A stretch of DNA of 64,000 nucleotides from Aquipseudomonas alcaligenes (GCF_003205495.1 NZ_QJRX01000001.1:310001-374000); one strand, 5' to 3'; numbered from the stretch's first letter, positions 9,355-18,814 are shown. The notes: generated from the letters alone by a model not told the origin. Numbers and translations: made by a program.

Positions 9355-10266
9355 CTAGAGGCTTTCCAGGCAGCCGGCCAGCTGCCCGGCCAGCGCCTCC
9401 AGCAACTGCTCGTAGCTGCGCGCCTCGACGCCCAGGGCATCCAGCTCGGCCAGCCGGACCGGCAGGCCGGCGGAGAGGGTCTCGGCCAGGCGCGGACGCA
9501 GCGGCGGCTCGCTGAACACGCAGGCTGCGCCGGCCGCCTTGAGCCGCTCACGCATCGCCGCGACATGCCGGGCGCCGGGCTGCAACTCGCTGGCGGCGGT
9601 GAACACGCCGGCATGCTGCAGGCCGTAGGCGCTCTCGAAATAGTCGAAGGCCTGGTGGAAGACGAAGAACGGCTTGCCGGCCAGCGGCGCCAGGCGCGTC
9701 TTGAGACGACCATCCAGTGCGCTCAGGCGCTGCTCGAAGGCCCGCAGGTTGGCCTGGTACAGCGGGGCATTGGCCGGGTCGGCCGCAGACAGGTCGGCGG
9801 CCATCCTGGCGGCGATCACCCGCGCATTGGCCGGCAGCAGCCAGAGGTGCGCGTCCAGGCTGCCGGGGCGGTGGTCGTGGTCATGATCGTCGTGACCATG
9901 CGCGTCGTGATGCTCGTCCTCGCCGCTCTCGGCCTGGCCAAAGTGGCGCAGGGTCATGCCCGGCAGCTCCTGCACCGCCACGCTGGGCTTGTCGCGACCC
10001 GCCAGTACGCGCGGCAGGAAACCTTCCAGGTCCGGGCCGACCCAGTACAGCAGGTCGACGTCCGCGACCCGGCGCACATCGGACGGGCGCAGGGCGAAGT
10101 GATGCGGCGAGGCGCCCGGCGGCAGCAGCACTTCGGGGCTGCCGGCGCCCTCCTGCACGGCCGCGGCGATCAGTTGCAGCGGCTTGATGCTGGTCAGCAC
10201 CCGCACTTCAGCGCGGGCGGAAAGGGCGGTAAGACTGAGCAGGAGCAGAACGAGGAGGCGCGACAC
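9355..10266 (-). CDS. znuA: zinc ABC transporter, periplasmic binding protein ZnuA
   Basis: About 303 residues starting at GTG 10266, which gives the signal peptide MSRLLVLLLLSLTALSARA; a TTG at 10287 is an alternative. It is a cluster A-I metal-binding protein: SPHHFALRPSDV and the downstream FVFHQAFDYFE supply His ligands. A His/Asp-rich loop near residues 117-135 (DEHHDAHGHDDHDHDH) separates them, a hallmark of zinc-specific rather than manganese-specific proteins. It delivers Zn2+ to the ZnuBC permease encoded on the other strand. A Zur-box candidate lies in the divergent promoter region just upstream. Confidence 0.95.
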   Translation of the reverse strand: MSRLLVLLLLSLTALSARAEVRVLTSIKPLQLIAAAVQEGAGSPEVLLPPGASPHHFALRPSDVRRVADVDLLYWVGPDLEGFLPRVLAGRDKPSVAVQELPGMTLRHFGQAESGEDEHHDAHGHDDHDHDHRPGSLDAHLWLLPANARVIAARMAADLSAADPANAPLYQANLRAFEQRLSALDGRLKTRLAPLAGKPFFVFHQAFDYFESAYGLQHAGVFTAASELQPGARHVAAMRERLKAAGAACVFSEPPLRPRLAETLSAGLPVRLAELDALGVEARSYEQLLEALAGQLAGCLESL

Positions 10267-10290
10267 GGAACAACACTCGGCGGGCAAAGG

Positions 10291-10303
10291 GTAATAGAAT
10301 AAC
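10291..10303. promoter_or_regulatory. Zur box candidate in the znuA/zur divergent promoter
   Basis: GTAATAGAATAAC matches the palindromic Zur core GTTATANNATAAC with one mismatch. It lies 25 bases before znuA (GTG) and 26 bases before zur, placed to repress both when zinc is sufficient. Confidence 0.65.
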
Positions 10304-10328
10304 GTCTCTTCACCCGGACGTCCCCGTC

Positions 10329-10829
10329 ATGTTCAAGCGCCTGACCAGCAACACACCGCTCGCCTGCCTGCCACACGACCATTCGCGCTGCGTGGCCGAT
10401 GCCCTGGCCGAGGCCGAGTCGCTGTGCGCGAAGCAGGGCACGCGCCTGACCACGCTGCGCAAGCGCGTGCTGGAGCTGGTCTGGGCCAGCCACAAGCCGC
10501 TGGGCGCCTATGACATCCTCGGCGTGCTGAGCGAGGAAGACGGCCGCCGCGCCGCGCCGCCCACCGTCTACCGGGCGCTGGATTTCCTCCTGGAGAACGG
10601 CCTGGTGCACCGTATCGCCTCGCTCAATGCCTTCATCGGCTGCGTGCACCCGGGCGAACTGCACCAGGGCCAGTTCCTCATCTGCAAGGCCTGCCATGCG
10701 GCCATCGAACTGGAGCTGCCGGCCATCAGCCAATCCATAGTCGCGGGCGCCGCCGCCGTTGGTTTCGCCGTGGAGAGCCAGACGGTGGAAGTGGTCGGCC
10801 TGTGCGCCGGCTGCCAGAGGGCGGCATGA
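10329..10829 (+). CDS. zur: zinc uptake regulator Zur (Fur family)
   Basis: 166 residues. The N-terminal winged helix ([24 protein letters not shown]...[20 protein letters not shown]) is typical of Fur/Zur. The C-terminal half has two CxxC structural zinc motifs, CKAC and CAGC, plus His residues ([11 protein letters not shown]). Zur represses znu genes when bound to zinc. Its stop overlaps the znuC start by an ATGA junction, so regulator and transporter are one operon, divergent from znuA. The gene context makes Zur more likely than Fur. Confidence 0.95.
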   Translation: MFKRLTSNTPLACLPHDHSRCVADALAEAESLCAKQGTRLTTLRKRVLELVWASHKPLGAYDILGVLSEEDGRRAAPPTVYRALDFLLENGLVHRIASLNAFIGCVHPGELHQGQFLICKACHAAIELELPAISQSIVAGAAAVGFAVESQTVEVVGLCAGCQRAA

Positions 10830-11617
10830 GCGATGCGCTGATTCGCCTCGACGGCGTCAGTGTCGGCTTCGCCGGCCAGGACGTGCTGCAGGACGTGCAA
10901 CTGAGCCTGCGCGCCGGCGAAATCGTCACCCTGATCGGCCCCAACGGCGCCGGCAAGACCACCCTGGTGCGCACCGTGCTCGGCCTGCTCAAGCCGGACC
11001 GCGGCAGCGTGCAGCGCAAGCCGCGCCTGCGCATCGGCTACATGCCGCAGAAGCTGCATGTCGATCCGACCCTGCCGCTCTCGGTGCTGCGCTTCCTGCG
11101 CCTGGTTCCGGGGGTCGACCGCAGCGCGGCGGCCGCAGCGCTGGCCGAAGTCGGCGCCAGCCAGGTGATCGACAGCCCGTTGCAGAGCATTTCCGGTGGC
11201 GAGCTGCAGCGCGTGCTGCTGGCCCGCGCCCTGCTGCGCGAGCCCGAGCTGCTGGTGCTCGACGAGCCGGTGCAGGGCGTCGACGTCGCCGGCCAGGCCG
11301 AGCTGTACCGCCTGATCAGCCAGCTGCGCGACCGCCATGGCTGCGGCGTGCTGATGGTGTCGCATGACCTGCACCTGGTGATGAGCGCCACCGACCAGGT
11401 GGTCTGCCTGAATCGCCACGTGTGCTGCTCCGGTCATCCGGAGCAGGTCAGCAACGACCCGGCCTTCGTCGAGCTGTTCGGCCAGGACGCCAAGAGCCTG
11501 GCCATCTACCACCACCACCACGACCACAGCCACGATCTGCATGGCACGGTGGTCGCCGAACCCGGCCTGCGTATACACGGTCCGGCCCATGCCCACGGCC
11601 CGGGGTGCAAGCACTGA
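10826..11617 (+). CDS. znuC: zinc ABC transporter ATPase ZnuC
   Basis: 263 residues from ATG 10826, overlapping the zur stop. ABC motifs: Walker A GPNGAGKT, signature ISGGELQR, Walker B LLVLDEP and the switch His in MVSHDLH. It powers zinc import with ZnuB. The last ~45 residues carry a striking His-rich tail ([13 protein letters not shown], then HAHGPGCKH), which may bind metal at the inner face of the membrane. It is immediately followed by znuB through a TGATG overlap. Confidence 0.95.
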   Translation: MSDALIRLDGVSVGFAGQDVLQDVQLSLRAGEIVTLIGPNGAGKTTLVRTVLGLLKPDRGSVQRKPRLRIGYMPQKLHVDPTLPLSVLRFLRLVPGVDRSAAAAALAEVGASQVIDSPLQSISGGELQRVLLARALLREPELLVLDEPVQGVDVAGQAELYRLISQLRDRHGCGVLMVSHDLHLVMSATDQVVCLNRHVCCSGHPEQVSNDPAFVELFGQDAKSLAIYHHHHDHSHDLHGTVVAEPGLRIHGPAHAHGPGCKH

Positions 11618-12405
11618 TGCCCGATTTCCTGCTCAACGCCCTGCTCGCCGGCCTGGCCCTGGCCCTGGTAGCCGGCCCGCTCGGCTCCTTCGTGGTGTGG
11701 CGGCGCATGGCCTATTTCGGCGACACCCTGTCCCACGCCGCGCTGCTCGGCGTGGCCCTGGGCTTCCTGCTCGACCTCAGCCCGACCCTGGCGGTGACCG
11801 TCGGCTGCCTGCTGCTGGCCGTGCTGCTGGTCACCCTGCAGCAGCGCCAGCCGCTGGCCTCCGACACCCTGCTGGGCATCCTGGCGCCAACCACTCTGTC
11901 GCTGGGGCTCGTCGTCCTGAGCTTTATGGACGAGGTGCGCGTCGACCTGATGGCTTACCTGTTCGGTGATCTGCTGGCCGTCAGCCATGAGGACCTGCTG
12001 TGGATCCTCGGCGGCGCCGCGCTGGTCATGGCCCTGCTGCTGCCCTTGTGGCGACGCCTGCTGGCGATCACCGTGCACGAGGAGCTGGCACGGGTCGAGG
12101 GCCTGCCGGTGGCCGTCCTGCGCCTGGCGCTGATGCTGCTGATCGCCGTGGTCATTGCCGTGGCGATGAAGATCGTCGGGGTGCTGCTGATCACCTCGCT
12201 GCTGATCATTCCGGCCGCCGCCGCCCAGCGCCATGCGCGCACGCCGGAGCAGATGGCCATCGGCGCCAGTTTCCTCGGCATGCTCGCCGTCTGTACCGGG
12301 CTGGCCCTGTCCTGGTACCAGGACACTCCGGCGGGGCCGTCCATCGTGGTCAGCGCGGCCGGGCTTTTTCTGCTGGGCTTTGCTCTGCCTCGCCGAGCCC
12401 GCTAG
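11617..12405 (+). CDS. znuB: zinc ABC transporter permease ZnuB
   Basis: 262 residues, highly hydrophobic with about eight membrane segments; begins [45 protein letters not shown], the conserved opening of this permease family. It forms the channel through which ZnuA-delivered zinc crosses the inner membrane. The ATG overlaps the znuC stop, showing tight translational coupling. The frame stays open far upstream inside znuC, but only this start gives the family N-terminus. Confidence 0.95.
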   Translation: MPDFLLNALLAGLALALVAGPLGSFVVWRRMAYFGDTLSHAALLGVALGFLLDLSPTLAVTVGCLLLAVLLVTLQQRQPLASDTLLGILAPTTLSLGLVVLSFMDEVRVDLMAYLFGDLLAVSHEDLLWILGGAALVMALLLPLWRRLLAITVHEELARVEGLPVAVLRLALMLLIAVVIAVAMKIVGVLLITSLLIIPAAAAQRHARTPEQMAIGASFLGMLAVCTGLALSWYQDTPAGPSIVVSAAGLFLLGFALPRRAR

Positions 12406-12458
12406 GATTGGGCGTTTTTTGCCCAACCCGAAACGCCACGAAACCGACGAGTCGAAAA

Positions 12459-13322
12459 ATGAACACTAAAACCCTTACATGTCTCGCCGCGTTTGCCCTC
12501 GGCCTGCTGCATAACCCCGCCCATGCCGAATACTGGACGGTCGACGCGCTGGTGAAGGAGTTCAACCAGGTCTCCGCGCAGATTGCCCGCGGCGAGCTGC
12601 AGGCCGCCGAGCAGAGCCTGAACGCCCTGCGCCAGCACACTACCAGCAACGACGTGCGCCTCGACCAGTACCGTCGCGAGCTGGCCAACGCCTACCTACA
12701 GCAGGGCCGCCAGCAGCTGCAGGCCGGCGATGATGCCGCCGCGGCAGTCACCCTGAGCCAAGGTGAGCAGCATCTGGTGGCAGCATCCCCTGCACTGAAA
12801 GTGCAGTACCAGGCCAGCCTGGAGGCCGCGACGGCCGAACGCCGTCAGGCCGAAGCCGCGGCAGAGCAGGCTCGCCAGGCTGCCGAACGCGAGCGCCAGC
12901 AGAAACTGGCCGAGCAGCGCGCTGCCGCCGAGCGCGCTGCCCAGCAGGCTGCAGCGGCCCAGGTCAAGCCCGCGCCGGCAGTGGCCGCCAAGGTCGAGGA
13001 ACCCAAGCCCGCCGTGGCCGCCGCGCCGCGGGCGCGCCTGATCGACCCGAGCGCCGCCAGCAGCAGCGTGCCCATGCCCATGCTCGACGCCAACGATCGC
13101 GACAGCCTGCGCGAGCTGCTCGACCAGGTCGCCGCCGACGTGGTGGCCTTCGACTGCGCGGTGCGCCTGCAGGTGCGCGAGGCCAAGGACTACCCCTTCG
13201 TCGCCGCCCTGCTGTCGGCGCGGATCAAGAAGCTCGCCCCCGGCTTCGCCCCGCAGTTCTCCCCGGTGCTCAAGCCGGATCAGGAGCCGCGACTGGTGCT
13301 GAGCCCGCAGAGCAACAGCTGA
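12459..13322 (+). CDS. exported coiled-coil protein of unknown function (PA5502-like)
   Basis: 287 residues. A signal peptide (residues 1-23, ending NPAHA) precedes helical repeats (about 25-125), an Ala/Glu/Arg/Gln-rich stretch predicted as coiled coil (about 126-170), an Ala/Pro linker and a C-terminal globular part. I do not recognise a named domain. Position between znuB and metN matches a conserved Pseudomonas gene of unknown role. A periplasmic location is inferred from the signal peptide. A terminator hairpin follows. Confidence 0.8.
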   Translation: MNTKTLTCLAAFALGLLHNPAHAEYWTVDALVKEFNQVSAQIARGELQAAEQSLNALRQHTTSNDVRLDQYRRELANAYLQQGRQQLQAGDDAAAAVTLSQGEQHLVAASPALKVQYQASLEAATAERRQAEAAAEQARQAAERERQQKLAEQRAAAERAAQQAAAAQVKPAPAVAAKVEEPKPAVAAAPRARLIDPSAASSSVPMPMLDANDRDSLRELLDQVAADVVAFDCAVRLQVREAKDYPFVAALLSARIKKLAPGFAPQFSPVLKPDQEPRLVLSPQSNS

Positions 13323-13340
13323 GCTGCTGCGCCAGCACAA

Positions 13341-13365
13341 GGCCGCCCACGGGCGGCCGTTTCGT
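13341..13365 (+). terminator. terminator after the PA5502-like gene
   Basis: Perfect stem GGCCGCCC/GGGCGGCC with an AC loop, followed by the T-rich GTTTCGTTCTT, starts 19 bases past the stop. Confidence 0.75.
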
Positions 13366-13524
13366 TCTTATGCTCGTTTGAATGCAATTCAGGCCAATAA
13401 AGACTAAGAGCGCATAAACAAACCGGCTAAAATGCGCGGCTTTCGGCTAACCGCCTAGGCTAGAGGGAATGTCGCGCCGACCGGATCGCGACCACCACTC
13501 CCACGTACCCACAAGGTTCGCTCC

Positions 13525-14532
13525 GTGATCGAGTTCCACCACGTCAACAAGACCTACCGGGTCGCCGGGCGCGACGTGCCCGCCCTGCAGCCGACCGACC
13601 TGCGCGTCGAGCGCGGCCAGGTGTTCGGCCTGATCGGCCATTCCGGCGCCGGCAAGAGCACCCTGCTGCGCCTGATCAACCGCCTCGAGGAGCCCAGCGG
13701 CGGGCGCATCCTGATCGACGGCGAGGACTTCACCGCCCTCGATGCCGATGGCCTGCGCCGCTTCCGCCGCCAGGTCGGGATGATCTTCCAGCACTTCAAC
13801 CTGCTGTCGTCGAAGACCGTGGCGGCCAACGTCGCCATGCCGCTGGAGCTGGCCGGCGAGCTGGGCCGTGCCGAGATCGACCGGCGTGTCGCCGAGCTGC
13901 TGGAACGCGTCGGCCTCAGCGAGCATGCCAACAAGTACCCGGCGCAGCTCTCCGGCGGCCAGAAGCAGCGCGTCGGCATCGCCCGCGCGCTGTCGACCAG
14001 CCCGAAGATCCTCCTGTGCGACGAGGCCACCAGCGCGCTGGACCCGCAGACCACCGCGCAGGTCCTGCAGCTGCTGGCCGAGATCAACCGCGAGCTGGGC
14101 CTGACCATCGTCCTGATCACCCACGAGATGGATGTGATCCGCCGGGTCTGCGACCAGGTGGCGGTGATGGATGGTGGCTCCATAGTCGAGCAGGGCCCGG
14201 TGGCGCAGGTGTTCCTCCACCCGCAACACCCGACCACCCGGCGCTTCGTCCAGGAGGACGAGCACATCGACGAGAACGAGCAGCACGACGACTTCGCCCA
14301 TGTCAGCGGCAGGATCCTGCGCCTGACCTTCCAGGGCGAGGCCACCTACGCGCCGCTGCTCGGCACCGTGGCGCGCGAGACCGGGGTGGACTACAGCATC
14401 CTCGCCGGGCGCATCGACCGCATCAAGGACACCCCCTACGGCCAGCTAACCCTGGCCCTGACCGGCGGCGACATCGACGCCGCGCTGGCGCGCTTCCAGG
14501 CCGCCGACGTGCACCTGGAGGTGCTGCGATGA
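13525..14532 (+). CDS. metN: methionine ABC transporter ATPase MetN
   Basis: 335 residues from a GTG start at 13525. Motifs: Walker [10 protein letters not shown]-loop FQHFNLL, signature LSGGQKQR, Walker [14 protein letters not shown] and switch ITHEMDV. The C-terminal ~90 residues form the NIL regulatory domain that in MetN binds methionine and inhibits transport. It energises methionine uptake with MetI and MetQ, which follow. The stop overlaps the metI start (ATGA). Pseudomonas has more than one metNIQ set; this is the one near polA/znu. Confidence 0.95.
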   Translation: MIEFHHVNKTYRVAGRDVPALQPTDLRVERGQVFGLIGHSGAGKSTLLRLINRLEEPSGGRILIDGEDFTALDADGLRRFRRQVGMIFQHFNLLSSKTVAANVAMPLELAGELGRAEIDRRVAELLERVGLSEHANKYPAQLSGGQKQRVGIARALSTSPKILLCDEATSALDPQTTAQVLQLLAEINRELGLTIVLITHEMDVIRRVCDQVAVMDGGSIVEQGPVAQVFLHPQHPTTRRFVQEDEHIDENEQHDDFAHVSGRILRLTFQGEATYAPLLGTVARETGVDYSILAGRIDRIKDTPYGQLTLALTGGDIDAALARFQAADVHLEVLR

Positions 14533-15209
14533 TCGAGTCCCTGCTGGCCCGCTGGCTGCCCAATGTCGACTGGCAGGAGATCGGCTACGCCAGTCTCGAC
14601 ACCCTCAACATGCTCGGTGGCGCCACCCTGTTCACCGTACTCCTGGGCCTTCCCCTGGGTGTGCTGCTGTTCCTCACCGGCCCGCGGCAGATGTTCGAGC
14701 AGCGCGCGCTGTATGCCGTGCTGTCGCTGCTGGTCAACGTGCTGCGCTCTGTGCCCTTCGTCATCCTGCTGATCCTGATGATCCCGCTGACCGTGCTGAT
14801 CACCGGTACCTCGCTGGGCGTGGCCGGCGCCATCCCGCCGCTGGTGGTGGGCGCCACGCCGTTCTTCGCGCGCCTGGTGGAGACCGCCCTGCGCGAGGTG
14901 GACCGCGGCATCATCGAGGCGACCCAGGCGATGGGCGCGACCACCCTGCAGATCATCTTCCGCGCCCTGCTGCCGGAAGCCCTGCCGGGACTGATCGCGG
15001 CGACCACGGTGACCGCCATCACCCTGGTCTCCTACACCGCCATGAGCGGCCTGATCGGCGGCGGCGGCCTCGGCGACCTGGCCGTGCGCTACGGCTACCA
15101 GCGCTACCAGCCGGACGTGATGGCGGTCACCGTGATCCTCCTGCTGGTGTTGGTGCAGGTGCTGCAGATGGTCGGCGACCGCCTGGTGATCCATTTTTCC
15201 CGCAAGTAA
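14529..15209 (+). CDS. metI: methionine ABC transporter permease MetI
   Basis: 226 residues with five to six membrane helices and the EAA cytoplasmic loop ([26 protein letters not shown]) that docks with MetN. It forms the inner-membrane channel for D/L-methionine. It starts inside the metN stop codon, so translation is coupled. The gap of 66 bases to metQ contains an AAGGAG ribosome site only. Confidence 0.95.
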   Translation: MIESLLARWLPNVDWQEIGYASLDTLNMLGGATLFTVLLGLPLGVLLFLTGPRQMFEQRALYAVLSLLVNVLRSVPFVILLILMIPLTVLITGTSLGVAGAIPPLVVGATPFFARLVETALREVDRGIIEATQAMGATTLQIIFRALLPEALPGLIAATTVTAITLVSYTAMSGLIGGGGLGDLAVRYGYQRYQPDVMAVTVILLLVLVQVLQMVGDRLVIHFSRK

Positions 15210-15275
15210 TCCCGAGAACAGCGGGCGACCGGCTACCCGTCGGACCCCGCGCCCAAATCCCACAAGGAGCTGTAC

Positions 15276-16058
15276 ATGAAGAAACTGCTGACTGCCCTGG
15301 CCGCCGCCGCGGCCCTGACTTCCGCTACCGCCCAGGCCGCCGACTCGATTAGTGTCGCCGCCACCGCCGTGCCGCACGCGGAGATCCTCGAATTCATCAA
15401 GCCGGCCCTGGCCAAGGACGGCGTCGAGCTCAAGGTCAAGGTCTTCACCGACTACGTGCAGCCCAACGTGCAGGTCGCCGAGGGCCGGCTGGACGCCAAC
15501 TTTTTCCAGCACCAGCCGTACCTGGACGAGTTCAATGCCTCCCGTGGCACCCAGTTGGTGAGCATCGCCGGCGTCCATGTCGAGCCCTTCGGCGCCTACT
15601 CCAGCAAGATCAAGACCCTGGCCGAGCTGCCGGAAGGCGCCCAGGTGGTGATCCCCAACGACGCCACCAACGGCGGCCGCGCCCTGCTGCTGCTGCAGAA
15701 GGCCGGCGTGATCAAGCTGAAGGACGGCGCCGGCATCACCGCCACCGTCAAGGACATCGCCGAGAACCCCAAGGCCATCAAGGTGCGTGAGCTGGAAGCA
15801 GCCACCCTGCCGCGCGTGCTGGCCCAGGTCGACCTGGCCCTGATCAACACCAACTACGCCCTGGAAGCCGGCCTCAACCCGACCAAGGACGCCCTGGTGA
15901 TCGAGGGTGCCGACTCGCCCTACGTCAATATCCTGGTGACCACCGCCGAGCAGAAGGACAACGCCGCCCTGCAGAAGCTGGCCAAGGCCCTGCATACTCC
16001 GGAAGTGAAGAAGTTCATTGCCGACAAGTACCAGGGTGCCGTGGTACCGGCGTTCTGA
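15276..16058 (+). CDS. metQ: methionine-binding periplasmic protein MetQ (NlpA family)
   Basis: 260 residues. Signal peptide residues 1-21 end in AQA with no lipobox cysteine, so unlike E. coli MetQ this protein should be soluble in the periplasm. The NlpA-family fold is recognised by VAATAVPHAEIL, the LDANFFQHQPYLDEFN motif and the NDATNGGRALLLLQ region, which contact methionine in homologues. An AAGGAG box precedes ATG 15276. A strong terminator follows the gene, closing the metNIQ operon. Confidence 0.95.
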   Translation: MKKLLTALAAAAALTSATAQAADSISVAATAVPHAEILEFIKPALAKDGVELKVKVFTDYVQPNVQVAEGRLDANFFQHQPYLDEFNASRGTQLVSIAGVHVEPFGAYSSKIKTLAELPEGAQVVIPNDATNGGRALLLLQKAGVIKLKDGAGITATVKDIAENPKAIKVRELEAATLPRVLAQVDLALINTNYALEAGLNPTKDALVIEGADSPYVNILVTTAEQKDNAALQKLAKALHTPEVKKFIADKYQGAVVPAF

Positions 16059-16075
16059 TCGCCCGCCCGATGCCC

Positions 16076-16110
16076 AAGAAAAAGCCCGCTCATTGAGCGG
16101 GCTTTTTCTT
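16076..16110 (+). terminator. terminator of metNIQ
   Basis: Near-perfect palindrome with 17-base arms (AAGAAAAAGCCCGCTCA and its complement) ending TTTTTCTT on the plus strand; the flanking A-run makes it potentially bidirectional. Confidence 0.9.
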
Positions 16111-16121
16111 GCTTTGCTTTT

Positions 16122-16180
16122 GTAGCCCGGATGCAATCCGGGAAGGGAGTCGCCTGTGCCCCGGATTGCATCCGGGCTAC
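16122..16180. repeat. inverted repeat with 21-base arms (dispersed-repeat type)
   Basis: GTAGCCCGGATGCAATCCGG(G) at 16122-16142 and its exact reverse complement at 16160-16180 flank a 17-base spacer. Related TAGCCCGGATGCAATCCGGG sequences are dispersed in many gammaproteobacterial genomes. It ends three bases before the Sco gene stop at 16183 and separates metQ from the oxidase cluster. A shorter relative is at 43945-43965. Confidence 0.8.
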
Positions 16181-16182
16181 GG

Positions 16183-16818
16183 CTATTTCGCGTCAAGCAG
16201 GCTCGGCAGCTGCGCCGCCAGCTTGTCGTTGTTCAGCGGCGCGCGGATGAAACCGCGCTGGCTGCCGTCCGGGCCGATGACCACCAGGTTGCCGCTGTGG
16301 TCGACGGTGTAGTTCTCCTGGCTGGTATCGGCCGGGATGTAGGGAATGCTCACCGCGCTGGCCAGCTTCTGGATGTCGTCCTGGGCGCCGGTCAGGCCCT
16401 GGAAGCCGGCGTCGAAGAAGCTCAGGTACTTCTTCAGCTGCTCCGGGGTATCGCGCTGCGGGTCGACCGTCACCAGCACCACGCGCAACTGGTCCTTGGC
16501 CGCGGCCGGCAGCATGCCCTGCAGCTGGCGCAGCTGCGCCAGGGTCGCCGGGCAGATGTCCGGGCAGAAGGTGTAGCCGAAGAACAGCAGGCTCCACTTG
16601 TCCTTGAGCTGATCGACCCGCACCGCCTGGCCGTCCTGATTGGTCAGCGCCAGCTCCGGCAGGCTGCGGCTCTGCGGCAGCAGGACGATGCCGGCATCGA
16701 GCAGCGCCACCTTGTCGGTGCCGTCGCCCTTGCTGTTCAGCACCTTGTTGACGGTGAGGCCCAGCACCAGGGCGACGAAGGCGGCGAGGACGATGACGGT
16801 CTTCTGCGTACGGCTCAT
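16183..16818 (-). CDS. SCO1/SenC copper chaperone for cytochrome oxidase
   Basis: 211 residues with one N-terminal membrane anchor (VIVLAAFVALVLGLTV) and a thioredoxin-like domain outside the membrane. The copper ligands are present: FCPDIC (CxxxC) and the His in YTVDHSGN. Sco proteins deliver or reduce copper for the CuA site of subunit II. It is the last gene of the minus-strand oxidase cluster, 26 bases after cyoE, which fits a dedicated assembly role. Confidence 0.94.
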   Translation of the reverse strand: MSRTQKTVIVLAAFVALVLGLTVNKVLNSKGDGTDKVALLDAGIVLLPQSRSLPELALTNQDGQAVRVDQLKDKWSLLFFGYTFCPDICPATLAQLRQLQGMLPAAAKDQLRVVLVTVDPQRDTPEQLKKYLSFFDAGFQGLTGAQDDIQKLASAVSIPYIPADTSQENYTVDHSGNLVVIGPDGSQRGFIRAPLNNDKLAAQLPSLLDAK

Positions 16819-16844
16819 GAAATCTCTCTTGGGTTCGGCGAGTG

Positions 16845-17744
16845 CTACAGGTTGAGCAGCAGGTAGTGGTCGGCCAGCAGGGCGATGAACAGCAGGAACA
16901 GGTACCAGATACTGTACTTGAAGGTGTTGATCGCCGCGTGCGGTCGGCTGTCACGGTACAGCACCCAGGCCCAGAACATGAAGCGCCCGCCGAGCAGCAA
17001 GGCAGCCGCGAGATAGAGCGGTCCGCTCATGTGGATGGCGTAGGGCAGCAGGGTCACGGCCAGCATCACGGCGGTGTACAGCAGGATGTGCACCTTGGTG
17101 TAGTGCTCGCCGTGGGTCACCGGCAGCATGGGGATGTCGGCCTTGGCATATTCCTCCTTGCGGTGGATGGCCAGGGCCCAGAAGTGCGGCGGCGTCCAGG
17201 CGAAGATGATCAGCACCAGCAGCAGCGGCTCGGCGCTCAGGTGCCCGGTGGCGGCGACCCAGCCGAGCAGCGGCGGCGCGGCGCCGGCCAGGCCGCCGAT
17301 GACGATGTTCTGCGGCGTGGCGCGCTTGAGGAAGCCGGTGTAGAGCACCGCGTAGCCGAGCAGCGAGGCCAGGGTCAGCCAGGCGGTCAGCTCGTTGGTA
17401 AAGGTCAGCAGCAGCCCCTGGCCGATCACCGCCAGGAGCAGGGCGAAGCCCAGCGCCGCCGGTACCGAGACGCGGCCGGCGGTGACCGGGCGCTTGTGGG
17501 TGCGGGCCATGATCGAGTCGATGCGCCGGTCGACCACGTGGTTGACCGCCGCCGCCGCGCCGGCGCACAGGCCGATGCCGAGGTTGCCGAAGACCAGCAC
17601 GGTCCAGGGTACGCCGGCACGGGTCGCGAGGAACATGCCGACCAGCGAGGTGATCAGCATCAGCAGCACCACCCTGGGCTTGGTCAGCTCCAGGTAGTCG
17701 CGCCAGCTGGCGGATTCGGAGTGGGCGCGCAGCACTGTAGCCAT
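16845..17744 (-). CDS. cyoE: protoheme IX farnesyltransferase (heme O synthase)
   Basis: 299 residues, a UbiA-superfamily polytopic membrane protein with about nine helices. The prenyl-diphosphate/Mg2+ motif NHVVDRRIDSIMARTHKRP and the second Asp-rich region around HRKEEYAKADIPMLP are present. It attaches farnesyl to protoheme to give heme O, which CtaA oxidises to heme A. ATG 17744 has AGGAG five to six bases upstream. The frame runs open far upstream inside ctaA, which is a shadow. It lies 14 bases after ctaA. Confidence 0.95.
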   Translation of the reverse strand: MATVLRAHSESASWRDYLELTKPRVVLLMLITSLVGMFLATRAGVPWTVLVFGNLGIGLCAGAAAAVNHVVDRRIDSIMARTHKRPVTAGRVSVPAALGFALLLAVIGQGLLLTFTNELTAWLTLASLLGYAVLYTGFLKRATPQNIVIGGLAGAAPPLLGWVAATGHLSAEPLLLVLIIFAWTPPHFWALAIHRKEEYAKADIPMLPVTHGEHYTKVHILLYTAVMLAVTLLPYAIHMSGPLYLAAALLLGGRFMFWAWVLYRDSRPHAAINTFKYSIWYLFLLFIALLADHYLLLNL

Positions 17745-17758
17745 GACATCTCTCCTTC

Positions 17759-18814
17759 TTATTTGCCGGCCGGCGCCAGGACACTGGCGACGGTCGCCGC
17801 GTCTGCCTCGCGAGCGGTGCTCGCGACGCTGCGCAGTCGGTAGTTGATCAGAACCAGCACCAGCAGCAGGGCGGCGCCGCCACCGTTGTGCGCCACTGCC
17901 ACGGCCAGCGGCAGGTGCAGCAGCACATTGCTCACGCCCAGACTGACCTGCACGGCCAGGGCCAGCAGCAGCAGGCCGGCCAGGCGAGCGAGGCCGGCGG
18001 CACGCAGGCGCCAGGCCAGCAGCAGCAGGACCAGGCTGAGCACCAGCGCACCCAGGCGGTGGGTCATGTGGATGGCGGTACGCGCGTCGCTGTCGAGCTG
18101 GCCGCCGAGGTAGTTGGGGCCGATGTGCTGGGTCAGGTGGAAGCCGTTGGCGAAGTCCATCGCCGGCCACCACTCGCCGTGGCAGGTCGGCAGGTCGACG
18201 CAGGCCACCGCCGCGTAGTTGGAGCTGACCCAGCCGCCCAGGGCGATCTGGCCGATCGCCAGGAGCAGGGCCAGGCCAGCCAGCGCCCGCAGGCGCAACG
18301 AAACCGCCGGCAGGGCCGGCAGCGCGCCGGACAGGCGCAGGCACAGGAGGAACAGCAGCGACAGGGTGGCGAAGCCGCCGAGCAGGTGGGCGGTGACCAC
18401 CTGCGGCCACAGCTTGAGGGTCACCGTCCACATGCCGAAGGCGGCCTGGGCGATGACCACGCCGAGCAGCAGCAGCGGCAGCCTCAGCGGCTGGCCATCC
18501 TGGCCGCGGCGGCGCAGGGCCTGCACGGCCAGGCCGAGGATGAGCAGGCCGAGACTGCCGGCGAAGTAGCGGTGGACCATCTCGTTCCAGCCCTTCTCCA
18601 CCTCCACCGGCGCCTCGGGGAAGCGCGCCTCGGCCAGGCTCTGCTTGTGCTCGCTCATCGGCACGCCGATGAAGCCATAGCAGCCCGGCCAGTCCGGGCA
18701 GCCGAGGCCGGCGTGGGTCAGCCGGGTGTAGGCGCCGAGCAGCACCACGACCACCGCCAGGGCGGTGGCGAACAGGGCCAGGCGGTAGCCGGGCAGGGGC
18801 TTGCGTTCACTCAT
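17759..18814 (-). CDS. ctaA: heme A synthase CtaA (COX15 family)
   Basis: 351 residues, eight predicted membrane helices, with the conserved early motif GAYTRLTHAGLGCPDWPGCYG and four His heme ligands in the helices (HRYFAGS, AHLLGG, HMTHRLGA, HNGGGA). It oxidises the methyl group of heme O to a formyl, making heme A for the aa3 oxidase encoded upstream. The pairing with cyoE and the cox genes supports this firmly. Confidence 0.95.
   Translation of the reverse strand: MSERKPLPGYRLALFATALAVVVVLLGAYTRLTHAGLGCPDWPGCYGFIGVPMSEHKQSLAEARFPEAPVEVEKGWNEMVHRYFAGSLGLLILGLAVQALRRRGQDGQPLRLPLLLLGVVIAQAAFGMWTVTLKLWPQVVTAHLLGGFATLSLLFLLCLRLSGALPALPAVSLRLRALAGLALLLAIGQIALGGWVSSNYAAVACVDLPTCHGEWWPAMDFANGFHLTQHIGPNYLGGQLDSDARTAIHMTHRLGALVLSLVLLLLAWRLRAAGLARLAGLLLLALAVQVSLGVSNVLLHLPLAVAVAHNGGGAALLLVLVLINYRLRSVASTAREADAATVASVLAPAGK

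Noticed and set aside
12408..12426. TTGGGC-GTTTTTT-GCCCAA considered as the znuB terminator
   Set aside because: The T-run is in the loop, not after the stem, so it does not fit an intrinsic terminator on either strand; left uncalled.
14436..16196. Minus-strand open frame of 586 codons
   Set aside because: Antisense to metI and metQ and runs through the terminator and repeat.
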